From Asanoa ishikariensis (GTDB lineage: Bacteria; Actinomycetota; Actinomycetes; Mycobacteriales; Micromonosporaceae), in NCBI RefSeq assembly GCF_900107455.1, contig NZ_FNQB01000001.1, forward strand, positions 1,550,001 to 1,614,000: a stretch of DNA of 64,000 nt. Direction: 5' to 3'. Positions 1-7,406 of this stretch are shown one piece after another. Under the pieces are notes generated by a model. That model was not told where the DNA came from. It saw only the letters and a program-made list of their open reading frames with translations, and ran no database searches. The stretch's first letter is position 1; the number at the start of each line of letters is the position of its first letter. A program made the translations under genes and the position numbers.

Positions 1-191
1 CCGCCGAGCCAGCGCACGACGCCGAAGAGCAGGTTGGGCTGGCGCTTGCCCTCGGGGAGCCGTTCGAGCAGCGCGAGCAACTCCTCATCCGCGGACACTG
101 TTTCCGCCAACCGTTCGTAGGCGGGTGAGACGCCGTGCGCCTCACCCGCCGCGAACTTCGCGTACACCGTGGCAGTCGTCATGACCACCAT
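1..191 (-). CDS. DUF2332 family protein, N-terminal part (cut by window edge)
   Basis: About 63 N-terminal residues are visible; the rest lies before position 1. The pattern of an FAAGEAHGVSPAYERLA stretch followed by LLERLPEGKRQPNLLFG and an RWLG motif is what the DUF2332 family shows at its N-terminus. Function of the family is unknown. Two in-frame ATGs exist (191 and 182); the second begins MTTATVYAKF. The gene starts about 10 nt after the stop codon of the GH16 gene on the same strand, so it may be co-transcribed with it. Family call is from motif recognition only. Confidence 0.75.
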   Translation of the reverse strand, partial: MVVMTTATVYAKFAAGEAHGVSPAYERLAETVSADEELLALLERLPEGKRQPNLLFGVVRWLG

Positions 192-201
192 GATCGCGCA
201 T

Positions 202-1371
202 TTAGCAGGCGCCGACGTCCCGCCATTGCGCGGTCCAGCCGGGCTCGGAGCCCTGCGTCCACCAGTTGGCCTGCCACAGGTGCGGCTGGCCCTGCCGGTT
301 CGGGTGCTTCACCCGCTGGCCCTCGAGGTAGACGGTTCCCCAGTTCCAGGCGGGCGCGCCGGCGCAGTTGGCAGGCGGGTTGGTCGGGTTCTGCGTCGGC
401 GGGTTGGTCGGGTTCTGCGTGGGTGGGTTGGTGGGGTTCTGGGTCGGCGGGTTGGTCGGGCAGTTGCCGTTGCCGACCGTGTCGGTGTGCGCCGTCCCGG
501 CCGAGCGCAGCCCGGACACCCGGGTGGCGACCTGCGCCGGCGTCAACGCCTCGCTGCCCGCGTAGTAGAGCCAGTCGACCTGCTGGTTGTAGACCGCGCG
601 GCCGCCGGTGTGGGTGGCCAGGTCGATGAACCACAGGTTGAAGTTGATCGACATGTTGGTCTCGGGGTAGTACTGGTCACCGTGGTCGGCCACCTGCACG
701 CCGTCGACGTAGTACTTGACCCGCCCGGCCGACACGTTGAACTGGAGGTTGTGCCAGCCGTTGAAGCTCTGCCGCTGCTCGGTGTGGGTGTTGACGGCCT
801 GCCAGGGCTCGTTCTGGTAGGTCTCCCAGGTGGTCTGGTAGAAGATCGGGCCCTGCTCGCCCCACCCACCGTTGGGTAGGTACTCGAAGTCGATCTCGCC
901 GTAGTTCGGGTCGAGCGGCCGGTCCAGCGGAGTGATGGTGAAGAACGTCTCTACCAGGTGGTCGCCGTCGTTGCCGGACACCGGTGCGTCCGCGAACTTC
1001 ACGCGGGCGGCGTACGTGCCTTCGAAGAACTTGCGGTGGTGCAGCATCTCGGCGTGCGACGTGCCGCCGGCCGTGCCGTCGGTGGCGGCGGCCAACTGGA
1101 GCACCTTCTGGCCGTCGACGGTCGGGAACGTGACGTTGGATGCCGGCCAGGACGCGCCGGGCACCCCGGGGCCGCCCGAGTTGGTGCGGACGGTCCAGTT
1201 GCGCGCGGCGATCGCCGGGTCACTCGACGACGAGTAGGTGAAGTCGTCGAACAGTGCGCCGCACGGGGCGGCCGAGGCAGGGCCGGCGGCGCTCACCACG
1301 GCGATGCCGGCGACGGCGGCCAGCAGGCCGGCGGCCGCCGCCCCTCCTAAGAGCTTGGGAACACGGGACAT
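202..1371 (-). CDS. Secreted glycoside hydrolase family 16 enzyme with C-terminal CBM5/12-like module
   Basis: Predicted 389-residue secreted polysaccharide hydrolase. Residues 1-35 form a signal peptide (basic start, Ala/Val-rich core, ASA-type cleavage site). The GH16-like jelly-roll covers about 37-275 and holds the family active-site signature EIDFE (E159, D161, E163: nucleophile, helper Asp, acid/base in GH16). A Pro/Asn/Thr linker with repeated NPPTQNPT units spans about 303-335. The last ~55 residues (W342, W344, W366, W370, W371, W379) resemble chitin-binding CBM5/12. Start chosen at 1371 because AGGAGGA lies just upstream; a longer in-frame start lacks support. It follows the second sugar permease by 78 nt, so it could feed the importer. 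Substrate (beta-glucan, chitin-associated glucan or other) cannot be fixed from sequence. Confidence 0.85.
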   Translation of the reverse strand: MSRVPKLLGGAAAAGLLAAVAGIAVVSAAGPASAAPCGALFDDFTYSSSSDPAIAARNWTVRTNSGGPGVPGASWPASNVTFPTVDGQKVLQLAAATDGTAGGTSHAEMLHHRKFFEGTYAARVKFADAPVSGNDGDHLVETFFTITPLDRPLDPNYGEIDFEYLPNGGWGEQGPIFYQTTWETYQNEPWQAVNTHTEQRQSFNGWHNLQFNVSAGRVKYYVDGVQVADHGDQYYPETNMSINFNLWFIDLATHTGGRAVYNQQVDWLYYAGSEALTPAQVATRVSGLRSAGTAHTDTVGNGNCPTNPPTQNPTNPPTQNPTNPPTQNPTNPPANCAGAPAWNWGTVYLEGQRVKHPNRQGQPHLWQANWWTQGSEPGWTAQWRDVGAC

Positions 1372-1449
1372 GAGCTTCCTCCTCAAAGGACAGAAGCGAA
1401 CAAGGGGGTACACGCACGCCTCTCTGCGCGCGTGATGGAGCCGGGGCGT

Positions 1450-2259
1450 TTACCTGACCGCCCCCGCGGTCAGGCCGGATCTGATTTGCCGTTGGAAGAT
1501 GACGTAGGCGGCCAGCACCGGCAGCATCGCGATCGTGAGGCCGGCGAACAGGCCGCTCCAGTCGGAGCGATAGCCCTGGCTCACCGACAGCGCGGCGAGC
1601 CCTTGTGCGAGCACGTAGCGGTCCGGGTCCGGGTTGAGCACGAGCGGCAGCAGGTACTGGTTCCACAGGCCCAGGAAGTTGAAGATGGCGACGGTGACGA
1701 GGCCGGGGCGGGCGAGCGGGAGCATCACCCGGAAGAACACGCCCCAGTGCGAGCAGCCGTCCAGGAACGCGGCCTCGGCGAGCGCCGTCGGCAGCGTGCG
1801 GAAGAACGCGTGCAGGAAGAAGATGGTGAACGGCAGCGCGTACGCGGTGTAGACCAGGATCAGCCCGGGGTACGTGCCGAGCAGGCCGAGCTGCTTGACC
1901 ACGAAGAACAGCGGCACGAGGGCCAGGAACACCGGGAACAGCATGCCGGCGACGAAGCCGAAGTAGAGCAATCGGTTGCCGCGGAACGGATAGCGAGCCA
2001 GGGCGTACGCGGTGGTGGCACCGAACAGCATGGTGAGCAGCAGGGCGCAGCCGACCACGAGCGCGCTGTTGCCGAAGTACCGCCCGATCTCCGCCTGGTT
2101 CCAGGCCCGCGACCAGTTGTCGAAGTGCGGTGTCGACGGGAGCGACCAGGGCGAGGTGAGGATCTCCCGGTCGGTCTTGAGCGAGCTGACCACCGCCCAC
2201 AGCAACGGCAAGGTGACGACCGCCGCCCAGGCCACCAGAAAAGCATGTGCTCGTCTCAT
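1450..2259 (-). CDS. Carbohydrate ABC transporter permease (MalG/NgcG type)
   Basis: 269-residue inner-membrane subunit of a CUT1-type sugar importer. About six hydrophobic segments are visible, and the EAA loop that contacts the ATPase is present (EAAFLDGCSHWGVFFRVMLP). Start ATG at 2259 overlaps the stop of the upstream permease gene as ATGA, showing translational coupling. With the adjacent permease and binding protein it makes a complete importer except for an ATPase, which in actinomycetes is usually supplied by a shared MsiK-type protein encoded elsewhere (family knowledge). The ngcG-like assignment follows the binding protein and is an inference. Confidence 0.9.
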   Translation of the reverse strand: MRRAHAFLVAWAAVVTLPLLWAVVSSLKTDREILTSPWSLPSTPHFDNWSRAWNQAEIGRYFGNSALVVGCALLLTMLFGATTAYALARYPFRGNRLLYFGFVAGMLFPVFLALVPLFFVVKQLGLLGTYPGLILVYTAYALPFTIFFLHAFFRTLPTALAEAAFLDGCSHWGVFFRVMLPLARPGLVTVAIFNFLGLWNQYLLPLVLNPDPDRYVLAQGLAALSVSQGYRSDWSGLFAGLTIAMLPVLAAYVIFQRQIRSGLTAGAVR

Positions 2260-3170
2260 GCCAGCTCCACCCGTTCGCGCCGGCCCGCCCGCATCGCCAG
2301 CACAGCCAGCGTGAGGGTGAGGAAGAAGAGCGTCACGCCCATCGCGGCCGCGTAGCCGAACTTGGAGAATGTGAACGCGTTGCGATAGAGGCCGAGCCCC
2401 ATCACCTCGGTGGCGTTGTCGGGGCCGCCGGGTCCCACGGTCATCACCTGCACGACCGCGAACCCGTCGAGCGCCAGCACGCCGAGGTAGACGAACGCCA
2501 CCTGCACGGTGTCGCGCAGCAACGGCAGCACGATCCGCCACAGGGTGGTCAGCCGCCCGGCGCCGTCCAGCGTCGCCGCCTCGATGAGCTCCGCGGGTAT
2601 CGAGCCCATCGCGGCCGCGAACAGCACCATGTAGAAGCCGACCGACGACCAGACCAGCACCGCCATCACCGCCCACAGCGCGAGGTGCGGGTCGCCGAGC
2701 CAGGTGCGGGCCAGGCCGTCCAGCCCGATGCCCCGGAGCAGCCCGTTGAGCAGGCCGTCGTTGGGGTGGTACACGAACTGCCAGAGCAACGCGATGATCG
2801 GCAAGGACAGAAGCTGCGGGAAGAAGTACGCGGTCTGGTACGTCGAGGCGCCACGGATCGCCGACCCGCGGCGCCCGCCGAACGTGACCAGGACCGCTAG
2901 CAGCAGCCCGAGCGCGATGGTGACCACCGGCACGACGAGGAGCATCAACCCGTTGTTGCGCAACGCCGCCAGGAACAGCGGGTCGCCGAACAGGCGGGTG
3001 AAGTTGTCGAGACCGACGAAGTTCACCTGGCCGGACACGCCGGTCCAGTCGGTCAGCGACAGGTAGAACGCCTGCGCGTACGGGGAGAGCACGAACACCG
3101 CGTACAACGCCAGCGCGGGAAGGATCGCGCCCGCGAGGAAGCGGTATCGGCCATGCCGGTCCTGGGTCAT
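2256..3170 (-). CDS. Carbohydrate ABC transporter permease (MalF/NgcF type)
   Basis: 304-residue membrane subunit, partner of the downstream permease. Six hydrophobic segments are visible, starting with FLAGAILPALALYAVFVL, and the EAA motif reads EAATLDGAGRLTTLWRIVLP. The start ATG at 3170 (MTQDRHGRYRF) lies 2 nt after the stop of the substrate-binding protein gene, indicating one transcript; an upstream in-frame start would lie inside that gene. The gene ends by overlapping the next permease start (ATGA). Confidence 0.9.
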   Translation of the reverse strand: MTQDRHGRYRFLAGAILPALALYAVFVLSPYAQAFYLSLTDWTGVSGQVNFVGLDNFTRLFGDPLFLAALRNNGLMLLVVPVVTIALGLLLAVLVTFGGRRGSAIRGASTYQTAYFFPQLLSLPIIALLWQFVYHPNDGLLNGLLRGIGLDGLARTWLGDPHLALWAVMAVLVWSSVGFYMVLFAAAMGSIPAELIEAATLDGAGRLTTLWRIVLPLLRDTVQVAFVYLGVLALDGFAVVQVMTVGPGGPDNATEVMGLGLYRNAFTFSKFGYAAAMGVTLFFLTLTLAVLAMRAGRRERVELA

Positions 3171-3172
3171 CG

Positions 3173-4588
3173 CTACCGCTGGTACTTCTTGACCGCGGTG
3201 TCGGTGGCGACGGCGTCGGCCGCCTTCTGCACCCGGTCGGACCATTGCGCCGGGGTGATCCGCCGGGTGGCGAGCTCACCGGTGGCGTCGTCGACCGCCT
3301 TGGCCAGCGGTGCGTACCAGGTCCGGAACCGGTAGGTGAAGGTGTTGGGACCGGCCGCGTCGACCGCCGTCTTCACCGAGCCGAGGCCGCTGCTCAGGGT
3401 CAGCCCCTCCAGCGCACCGGCCACGCTCGGCATCGTGCTGTTGAGCTCGGCGAACCGCTTGGCCGCGGTGGTGGAGAACAGGATGCGCAGGAACTCGAGG
3501 CCGCCGCGCGGGTTCTTCGCCTTGGCCGGCACGATGAACGACTCGCTGCTGGCCCCCTGGAGCGCGGTCTGCGGCAGCTTGTCGCCCGAAGAGAGCGCCG
3601 GTGCCGGTGCCATCACCATGTCGAACCCGTCGGGCGTGATGCCCTTCTGCTCGGCCTCCAGCCACGATCCACAAGGGATGATCGCGACCTGGCTCTGCGA
3701 CCACGCCGCCTGCGCCTCGGTGTGCGAGAGCGCCTCGCTGCCCGACAGGATGTAGCCCTTGCCGGCCAGCTCGGCGATCGCCGAGGCCGCGTCGACCAGG
3801 CCCGGCTGCTTCCAGGCGTTGGGCTCCAGGTTGTCGACCGCCTTGACCAGATCCGGCCCGCCGGCCTTGGCCGCCATCGCGAGCAGCGGGTCGTTGAGAT
3901 ATTCCGGGTATTTCCCCTGGTAGGTCCACGGCGCGACGCCGGCCTTCTTGATCTGCTCGCAGAGCGCCAGCATCGCGTCCCAGGTGGTCGGGAAGGTCCA
4001 GCCGTGCTTGTCGAACAAGGGCTTCGAATACCAGAGACCCCAGACGGTGTACGTGAAGTTGAGCGTCTGGACCTTGTTGTCGAACGTGCCGTCGTCGACC
4101 ACGCCGGGCAGCAGCGTGTCACGGACCTTCTTCGCCGGGTCGTCGAGCGACGGCGCGTCGAGCAGGTCGGCCAGGTCGCTCAGCTTGCCGGCCCCGACCA
4201 GCGTGGCCAGGTCCAGCCGGCCGGCGCCGGTGTTGTCGACGACGTCGGGCGGGGTGTCGGCGACGAACCTCGGCTGGAGCGCCTCACCGACCTTCTGGAT
4301 GCCCTTGTGGTCGACGGTGGCGCCCGGGTAGCGCTGTTTGTAGAGCGACTCCGCGTTGACCGCGTACTCGTCGCCGTAGCCGCCCTTGAAGATGACCACC
4401 TCGAGCGGGGTCTTGTCGGGCACGCCGAGCGGGTTCTCCGCCGTCTTCGCGCCGGAGGCTGCTTCGGCGGTGTCGTCCTCGCCGCCGGTGACGCAGCCGC
4501 CGAGCACCGGCAGGGCCGCACCGGCCACCGCCGCACCGAGCACGGCACGTCTGGTCGGGTAACGTCTGAGCTGGGAAGAGGGGTTCAT
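3173..4588 (-). CDS. Sugar-binding lipoprotein of ABC importer, NgcE-like (GlcNAc/chitobiose type)
   Basis: 471-residue extracytoplasmic solute-binding lipoprotein. The N-terminus carries a twin-arginine-like TRRAVLG motif and a lipobox LGGC with the modified cysteine at position 32. The mature part begins with PLEVVIFKGGYGDEYA, which resembles NgcE, the N-acetylglucosamine/diacetylchitobiose binder of Streptomyces; that likeness is from memory and the ligand is not proven. Start at 4588 has a GAGG-type ribosome site; the longer open frame upstream overlaps the SIS gene. Neighbours (GlcNAc-type kinase, SIS protein, RpiR regulator, CBM5/12-bearing hydrolase) fit an amino-sugar role. Confidence 0.82.
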   Translation of the reverse strand: MNPSSQLRRYPTRRAVLGAAVAGAALPVLGGCVTGGEDDTAEAASGAKTAENPLGVPDKTPLEVVIFKGGYGDEYAVNAESLYKQRYPGATVDHKGIQKVGEALQPRFVADTPPDVVDNTGAGRLDLATLVGAGKLSDLADLLDAPSLDDPAKKVRDTLLPGVVDDGTFDNKVQTLNFTYTVWGLWYSKPLFDKHGWTFPTTWDAMLALCEQIKKAGVAPWTYQGKYPEYLNDPLLAMAAKAGGPDLVKAVDNLEPNAWKQPGLVDAASAIAELAGKGYILSGSEALSHTEAQAAWSQSQVAIIPCGSWLEAEQKGITPDGFDMVMAPAPALSSGDKLPQTALQGASSESFIVPAKAKNPRGGLEFLRILFSTTAAKRFAELNSTMPSVAGALEGLTLSSGLGSVKTAVDAAGPNTFTYRFRTWYAPLAKAVDDATGELATRRITPAQWSDRVQKAADAVATDTAVKKYQR

Positions 4589-4610
4589 TAGCGTGTCCTC
4601 GCCTTCCTGG

Positions 4611-5372
4611 TTAAGAGGCGGTACGCCGGATGCGCCCGGCGTACCGCGCTTCAAGTTGTCGGTTGTGTTCGTCGCCGCCGGGCACGTTGTACGAGATGTA
4701 GATCGGTGGCGTCTCACCCGCCGCGACGATCCGGGCCACCACCTCGCACACGAGCTGTTGGGCGAGCAGAGCGCCGGTGACCGAGGAGATCGCGCCGATC
4801 TTCGCTCCGTCGTCGCCTCCGACGTTGAGCGCCGCGTCGCCGTAGGGCGCGCCGTTGTCGAGCACGACGTCGGCCAGGTCGGCCAGCTTCGCGCCGGACG
4901 GGTGCCTGGCCGGGACCGCCCGGGTGTGCGCCACCGAGGTGACCGCGATCAGGCCGTGGCCGTTCTCCTTGGCCAGCCGGGCCAGCTCGACCACGACGCC
5001 GTTGACGCCCGAGTTCGAGGCGATCACGAAGACGTCGTCGGGCTTGACCGGCGCGAGCTCGTAGAGCCGGTGCGCCACCGTGGGGTCGCGCTCCAGGAAC
5101 GGATCGTCGAGCACCTCACGGTCGGCGCCGCCGAACAGCACCAGGTCACGCAGTGCGATCTTGTTGCTGGGCACCAGGCCGCCGGCCCGGCCGGCGATCT
5201 CCATCGCCAGCGCCTCGGAATGGCCGGCGCCGAACGCCTGCACCACACCGCCGGCGCGCAACGCCGTGGTGACCAGGTCGGCGGCACGGCGAACCGCGTC
5301 GCCCTGGGTTTTCGCGACCTGGTCGATCGCGGCCGTGACGGCCGCGAGATAGCTTTCGGCGCCGATCGTCAT
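4611..5372 (-). CDS. SIS-domain protein (UPF0309-like sugar-phosphate isomerase/hydrolase family)
   Basis: 253 residues with a SIS (sugar isomerase) fold: FGAGHSEALAMEIAGRAGG is the first phosphate-binding loop and VIASNSGVNGVVVELARLAK the second. SIS proteins bind phosphosugars; this subgroup is commonly found beside sugar ABC importers, but its reaction has not been settled to my knowledge. Its start overlaps the stop of the RpiR-type regulator gene (ATGA, 5369-5372), and the binding-protein gene follows after 22 nt. Probably acts on an imported (amino) sugar phosphate, an inference from context. Confidence 0.8.
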   Translation of the reverse strand: MTIGAESYLAAVTAAIDQVAKTQGDAVRRAADLVTTALRAGGVVQAFGAGHSEALAMEIAGRAGGLVPSNKIALRDLVLFGGADREVLDDPFLERDPTVAHRLYELAPVKPDDVFVIASNSGVNGVVVELARLAKENGHGLIAVTSVAHTRAVPARHPSGAKLADLADVVLDNGAPYGDAALNVGGDDGAKIGAISSVTGALLAQQLVCEVVARIVAAGETPPIYISYNVPGGDEHNRQLEARYAGRIRRTAS

Positions 5373-6265
5373 GATCCCTCCGGTGTTCGGGTGCGCTTGC
5401 GGGGCAGGCGATGCGCGTCGACGGCGCGGGCGGTCACCTCGAACGCCTCGGTGGTGCGTTCGTAGGTGCGCTGCGCGACGGCGACGTAGATCAGGTCGAG
5501 CACGAGAAGCTGGCTGTGCAGAGCCGACAGCGCGGCGAGCCGGAAGGTGGTCTCCTGCACGGCGGTGGTCATCACCACGTCGGCGATCTCGGACAGCGGC
5601 GAACGCGGGAACGACGTGATGGCCACCGTCAGCGCGCCGTGGTCGGCCGCCTCGCTGAGCACCTCGATCACCTCCCGGGTCCGGCCGCTGTGCGACAGCC
5701 CGATCGCGACGTCGCCCGGCCCGAGCAGCGCGGCGTTGGTCAGGGCGGTGTGCGGGTCGGAGCGGTGCCAGCAGGGCACCCGGATCCGCTCGAGCCGGAA
5801 CGCCATCTCCCGGGCGGCGTTGCCGGAGCTGCCCAGGCCGAACAGCTCGACCCGCTGCGCCGTGGCGACCGCGGCCGACACCCGCTCGACCGCGGCCAGG
5901 TCGACCCGGCCGGCGGTGTCCTGGATGGCCCGGGCGTCGGCGCTGGCGACCACGTCGAGCACCCGGTCCAGCGGTGCGTCCGGGGTGATGTCGTGGTCGA
6001 TGTCGGTGTCCCAGCGGGCCTGCGCGGCACGGCCGGTCTCGGTGGCGACCGCGACCCGCAGCTCCGCGTAGCCGCGGTAGCCGAACAACCGGCAGAACCG
6101 GGTGATGGTCGCGGTCGACGTGCCGGCACGCTCGGCGAGGTCGACGATCGTCGTCCGCGCCGTCTCCTCGGGCTCGCCGAGGATCTGCTCGGCGACCCGC
6201 TGGAGGGCATCGGGGAGCGTCGGCAGCTCGGTGCGCACCCGGCCCAACAGCCCGGTCTCGGCCAT
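5369..6265 (-). CDS. MurR/RpiR family transcriptional regulator
   Basis: 298 residues. An N-terminal helix-turn-helix (about 15-85, with TIVDLAERAGTSTATITRFC and RLFGYRGYAELR) is followed by a SIS effector domain (about 125-265, with FGLGSSGNAAREMAFRL and IGLSHSGRTREVIEVL). RpiR proteins sense phosphosugars and control nearby sugar genes. It is the first gene of the leftward importer operon and is divergent from the kinase gene, so the 112-nt gap between them likely holds the operator. A perfect inverted repeat at 6326-6360 is the obvious candidate site. Confidence 0.92.
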   Translation of the reverse strand: MAETGLLGRVRTELPTLPDALQRVAEQILGEPEETARTTIVDLAERAGTSTATITRFCRLFGYRGYAELRVAVATETGRAAQARWDTDIDHDITPDAPLDRVLDVVASADARAIQDTAGRVDLAAVERVSAAVATAQRVELFGLGSSGNAAREMAFRLERIRVPCWHRSDPHTALTNAALLGPGDVAIGLSHSGRTREVIEVLSEAADHGALTVAITSFPRSPLSEIADVVMTTAVQETTFRLAALSALHSQLLVLDLIYVAVAQRTYERTTEAFEVTARAVDAHRLPRKRTRTPEGS

Positions 6266-6303
6266 GCGGTCATTCCTTTCGTTCGTACTCGGTGGTGAAC
6301 AAA

Positions 6304-6331
6304 ATTATTGTCATTGAGGCACTCCCGTCAA
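6304..6331 (-). promoter_or_regulatory. Putative sigma70-type promoter for the rpiR-led operon
   Basis: On the minus strand TTGACG (6331-6326) is followed after 16 nt by AATAAT (6309-6304). Transcription would start near 6297, about 30 nt before the regulator start codon. The -35 box lies inside the left arm of the inverted repeat, so binding there would block this promoter. Confidence 0.5.
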
Positions 6332-6360
6332 GATGTTTGACATAGACTCTTGTCTTGACG
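6326..6360. promoter_or_regulatory. Inverted repeat, candidate RpiR operator in divergent promoter region
   Basis: CGTCAAGA (6326-6333) and its exact reverse complement TCTTGACG (6353-6360) are separated by 19 nt in the gap between the RpiR gene and the kinase gene. The left arm overlaps the -35 box of the leftward promoter. A TTGACA (6337-6342) also lies between the arms and may belong to a rightward promoter, but no good -10 was found for it. Confidence 0.5.
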
Positions 6361-6376
6361 ACGCGGGACGCGCAGC

Positions 6377-7294
6377 ATGTGTCTCGTGACGTTGGTGATC
6401 GGCGGGGACTGCGGCGGCACCAGCACCCGCGTCGTAGTGACCACACTCGACGGTGCGGTCGTCGGCCGAGGCCGCGGCGGGCCGGGCAACCCGGTCGCGC
6501 GCCCACCGGCTTCGACCGCGGCCGCGCTCGTCGGCGCGGTCCGCGAGGCCTTGGGTGACCTCGACCCGGCTGACGTGGTCGGTGCGGTGGTCGGTGTGGC
6601 CGGCTACAGCCGACTGACCACGCCTGCGGGTGCGGCGGCCTACGCGTCGGCGTGGGCGACCACCGGTGTGCCGGCGCCCCTGCGCACGGTGGGCGACGCG
6701 GTGGTGGCCTACGCGGCCGGCGGCCACGACTCGCCGACGGGTTCCGTGCTGATCGCCGGCACGGGCGCGATCGCCTGCGAGATCGTCGACTGGACCGTCG
6801 GCCGGCGGGTCGACGGCATCGGCTGGCTGCTCGGTGACGAGGGCTCGGGCTTCTGGTTCGGCGTCGCCGCGGCCCGACACACGGCACACGCGTTGCACGC
6901 CGGCACCGACGGCGCCCTGGTCTCGGCAGTGCACGCCACGGTCGGCGGCGCCGGCCCGGAGGGCTTCGTCAGCGCCTTCTACGCCCTGCCCCGCGACAAG
7001 ATGGCGGCCCTGGCGCCCTTGGTCTTCGAGGCGGTCCGGCTCGGCGACCCCGCCGCCACCGCGATCGTCGCGTCCGGCGCGGACCGTCTGACCGCGACCC
7101 TGCTGGCCCTCCCACCGACCGAGGGCCCGATCGTCCTGGCCGGCGGCCTCCTCACGGCCGTCCCCGAACTACGCGAAGCCGTCGAGTCCCGCCTCCACGC
7201 GGCCACCGGCCGCACGCCCCTCCTGGCCGGCGACGCCGCCGAGGCCGCCGCCCGCCTAGCCGCCGCCCAAAGCGAAGCAAGGGCCCCTTCTTAA
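6377..7294 (+). CDS. BadF/BcrA-type ATPase, probable N-acetylglucosamine kinase
   Basis: 305 residues of the ASKHA sugar-kinase fold: phosphate-1 loop GGDCGGTSTR near the N-terminus, phosphate-2 loop IAGTGAIA, then GIGWLLGDEGSGFW typical of the BadF/GlcNAc-kinase branch, and an adenosine motif VLAGGLLTAV near the end. It would phosphorylate the imported amino sugar. Start is ATG 6377 or GTG 6386 (MTLVIGGD); neither has a strong ribosome site. The last five codons and the TAA stop lie in a 52-bp repeat arm, so the native C-terminus may have been reshaped by insertion of that repeat. Confidence 0.85.
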   Translation: MCLVTLVIGGDCGGTSTRVVVTTLDGAVVGRGRGGPGNPVARPPASTAAALVGAVREALGDLDPADVVGAVVGVAGYSRLTTPAGAAAYASAWATTGVPAPLRTVGDAVVAYAAGGHDSPTGSVLIAGTGAIACEIVDWTVGRRVDGIGWLLGDEGSGFWFGVAAARHTAHALHAGTDGALVSAVHATVGGAGPEGFVSAFYALPRDKMAALAPLVFEAVRLGDPAATAIVASGADRLTATLLALPPTEGPIVLAGGLLTAVPELREAVESRLHAATGRTPLLAGDAAEAAARLAAAQSEARAPS

Positions 7295-7406
7295 CGCTTT
7301 TCGCATAGGAAGGGTCCCCTCTTAACAACCTGCCGCTGTGGGCGGTGGCGAGGCGTTAACAAGGGGCCCTTCCTATGCAGGAAGCGTTAAGAAGGGTCCC
7401 TTGCTT
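7275..7406. repeat. Near-perfect 52-bp inverted repeat between convergent genes
   Basis: Left arm 7275-7326 and right arm 7355-7406 are near-perfect reverse complements around a 28-nt loop. The arms contain AAGGGNCCCTTCTTAACG and CATAGGAAGGG blocks, which I recall as a common intergenic repeat in Micromonosporaceae. The left arm supplies the last codons and stop of the kinase gene; the right arm overlaps the stop of the opposing FAD enzyme gene. It could act as a two-way terminator. Confidence 0.85.

Noticed and set aside
1450-3279. 609-codon leftward frame that looks like one protein
   Set aside because: The first part is a shifted shadow of the upstream permease; the true gene starts at 2259 with an ATGA overlap.
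202-7294. DasR-type operators in the amino-sugar locus
   Set aside because: No ACTGGTCTAGACCA-like palindrome was found in the non-coding parts; TGGTCTGG near 841 is within the GH16 coding sequence and not symmetric.
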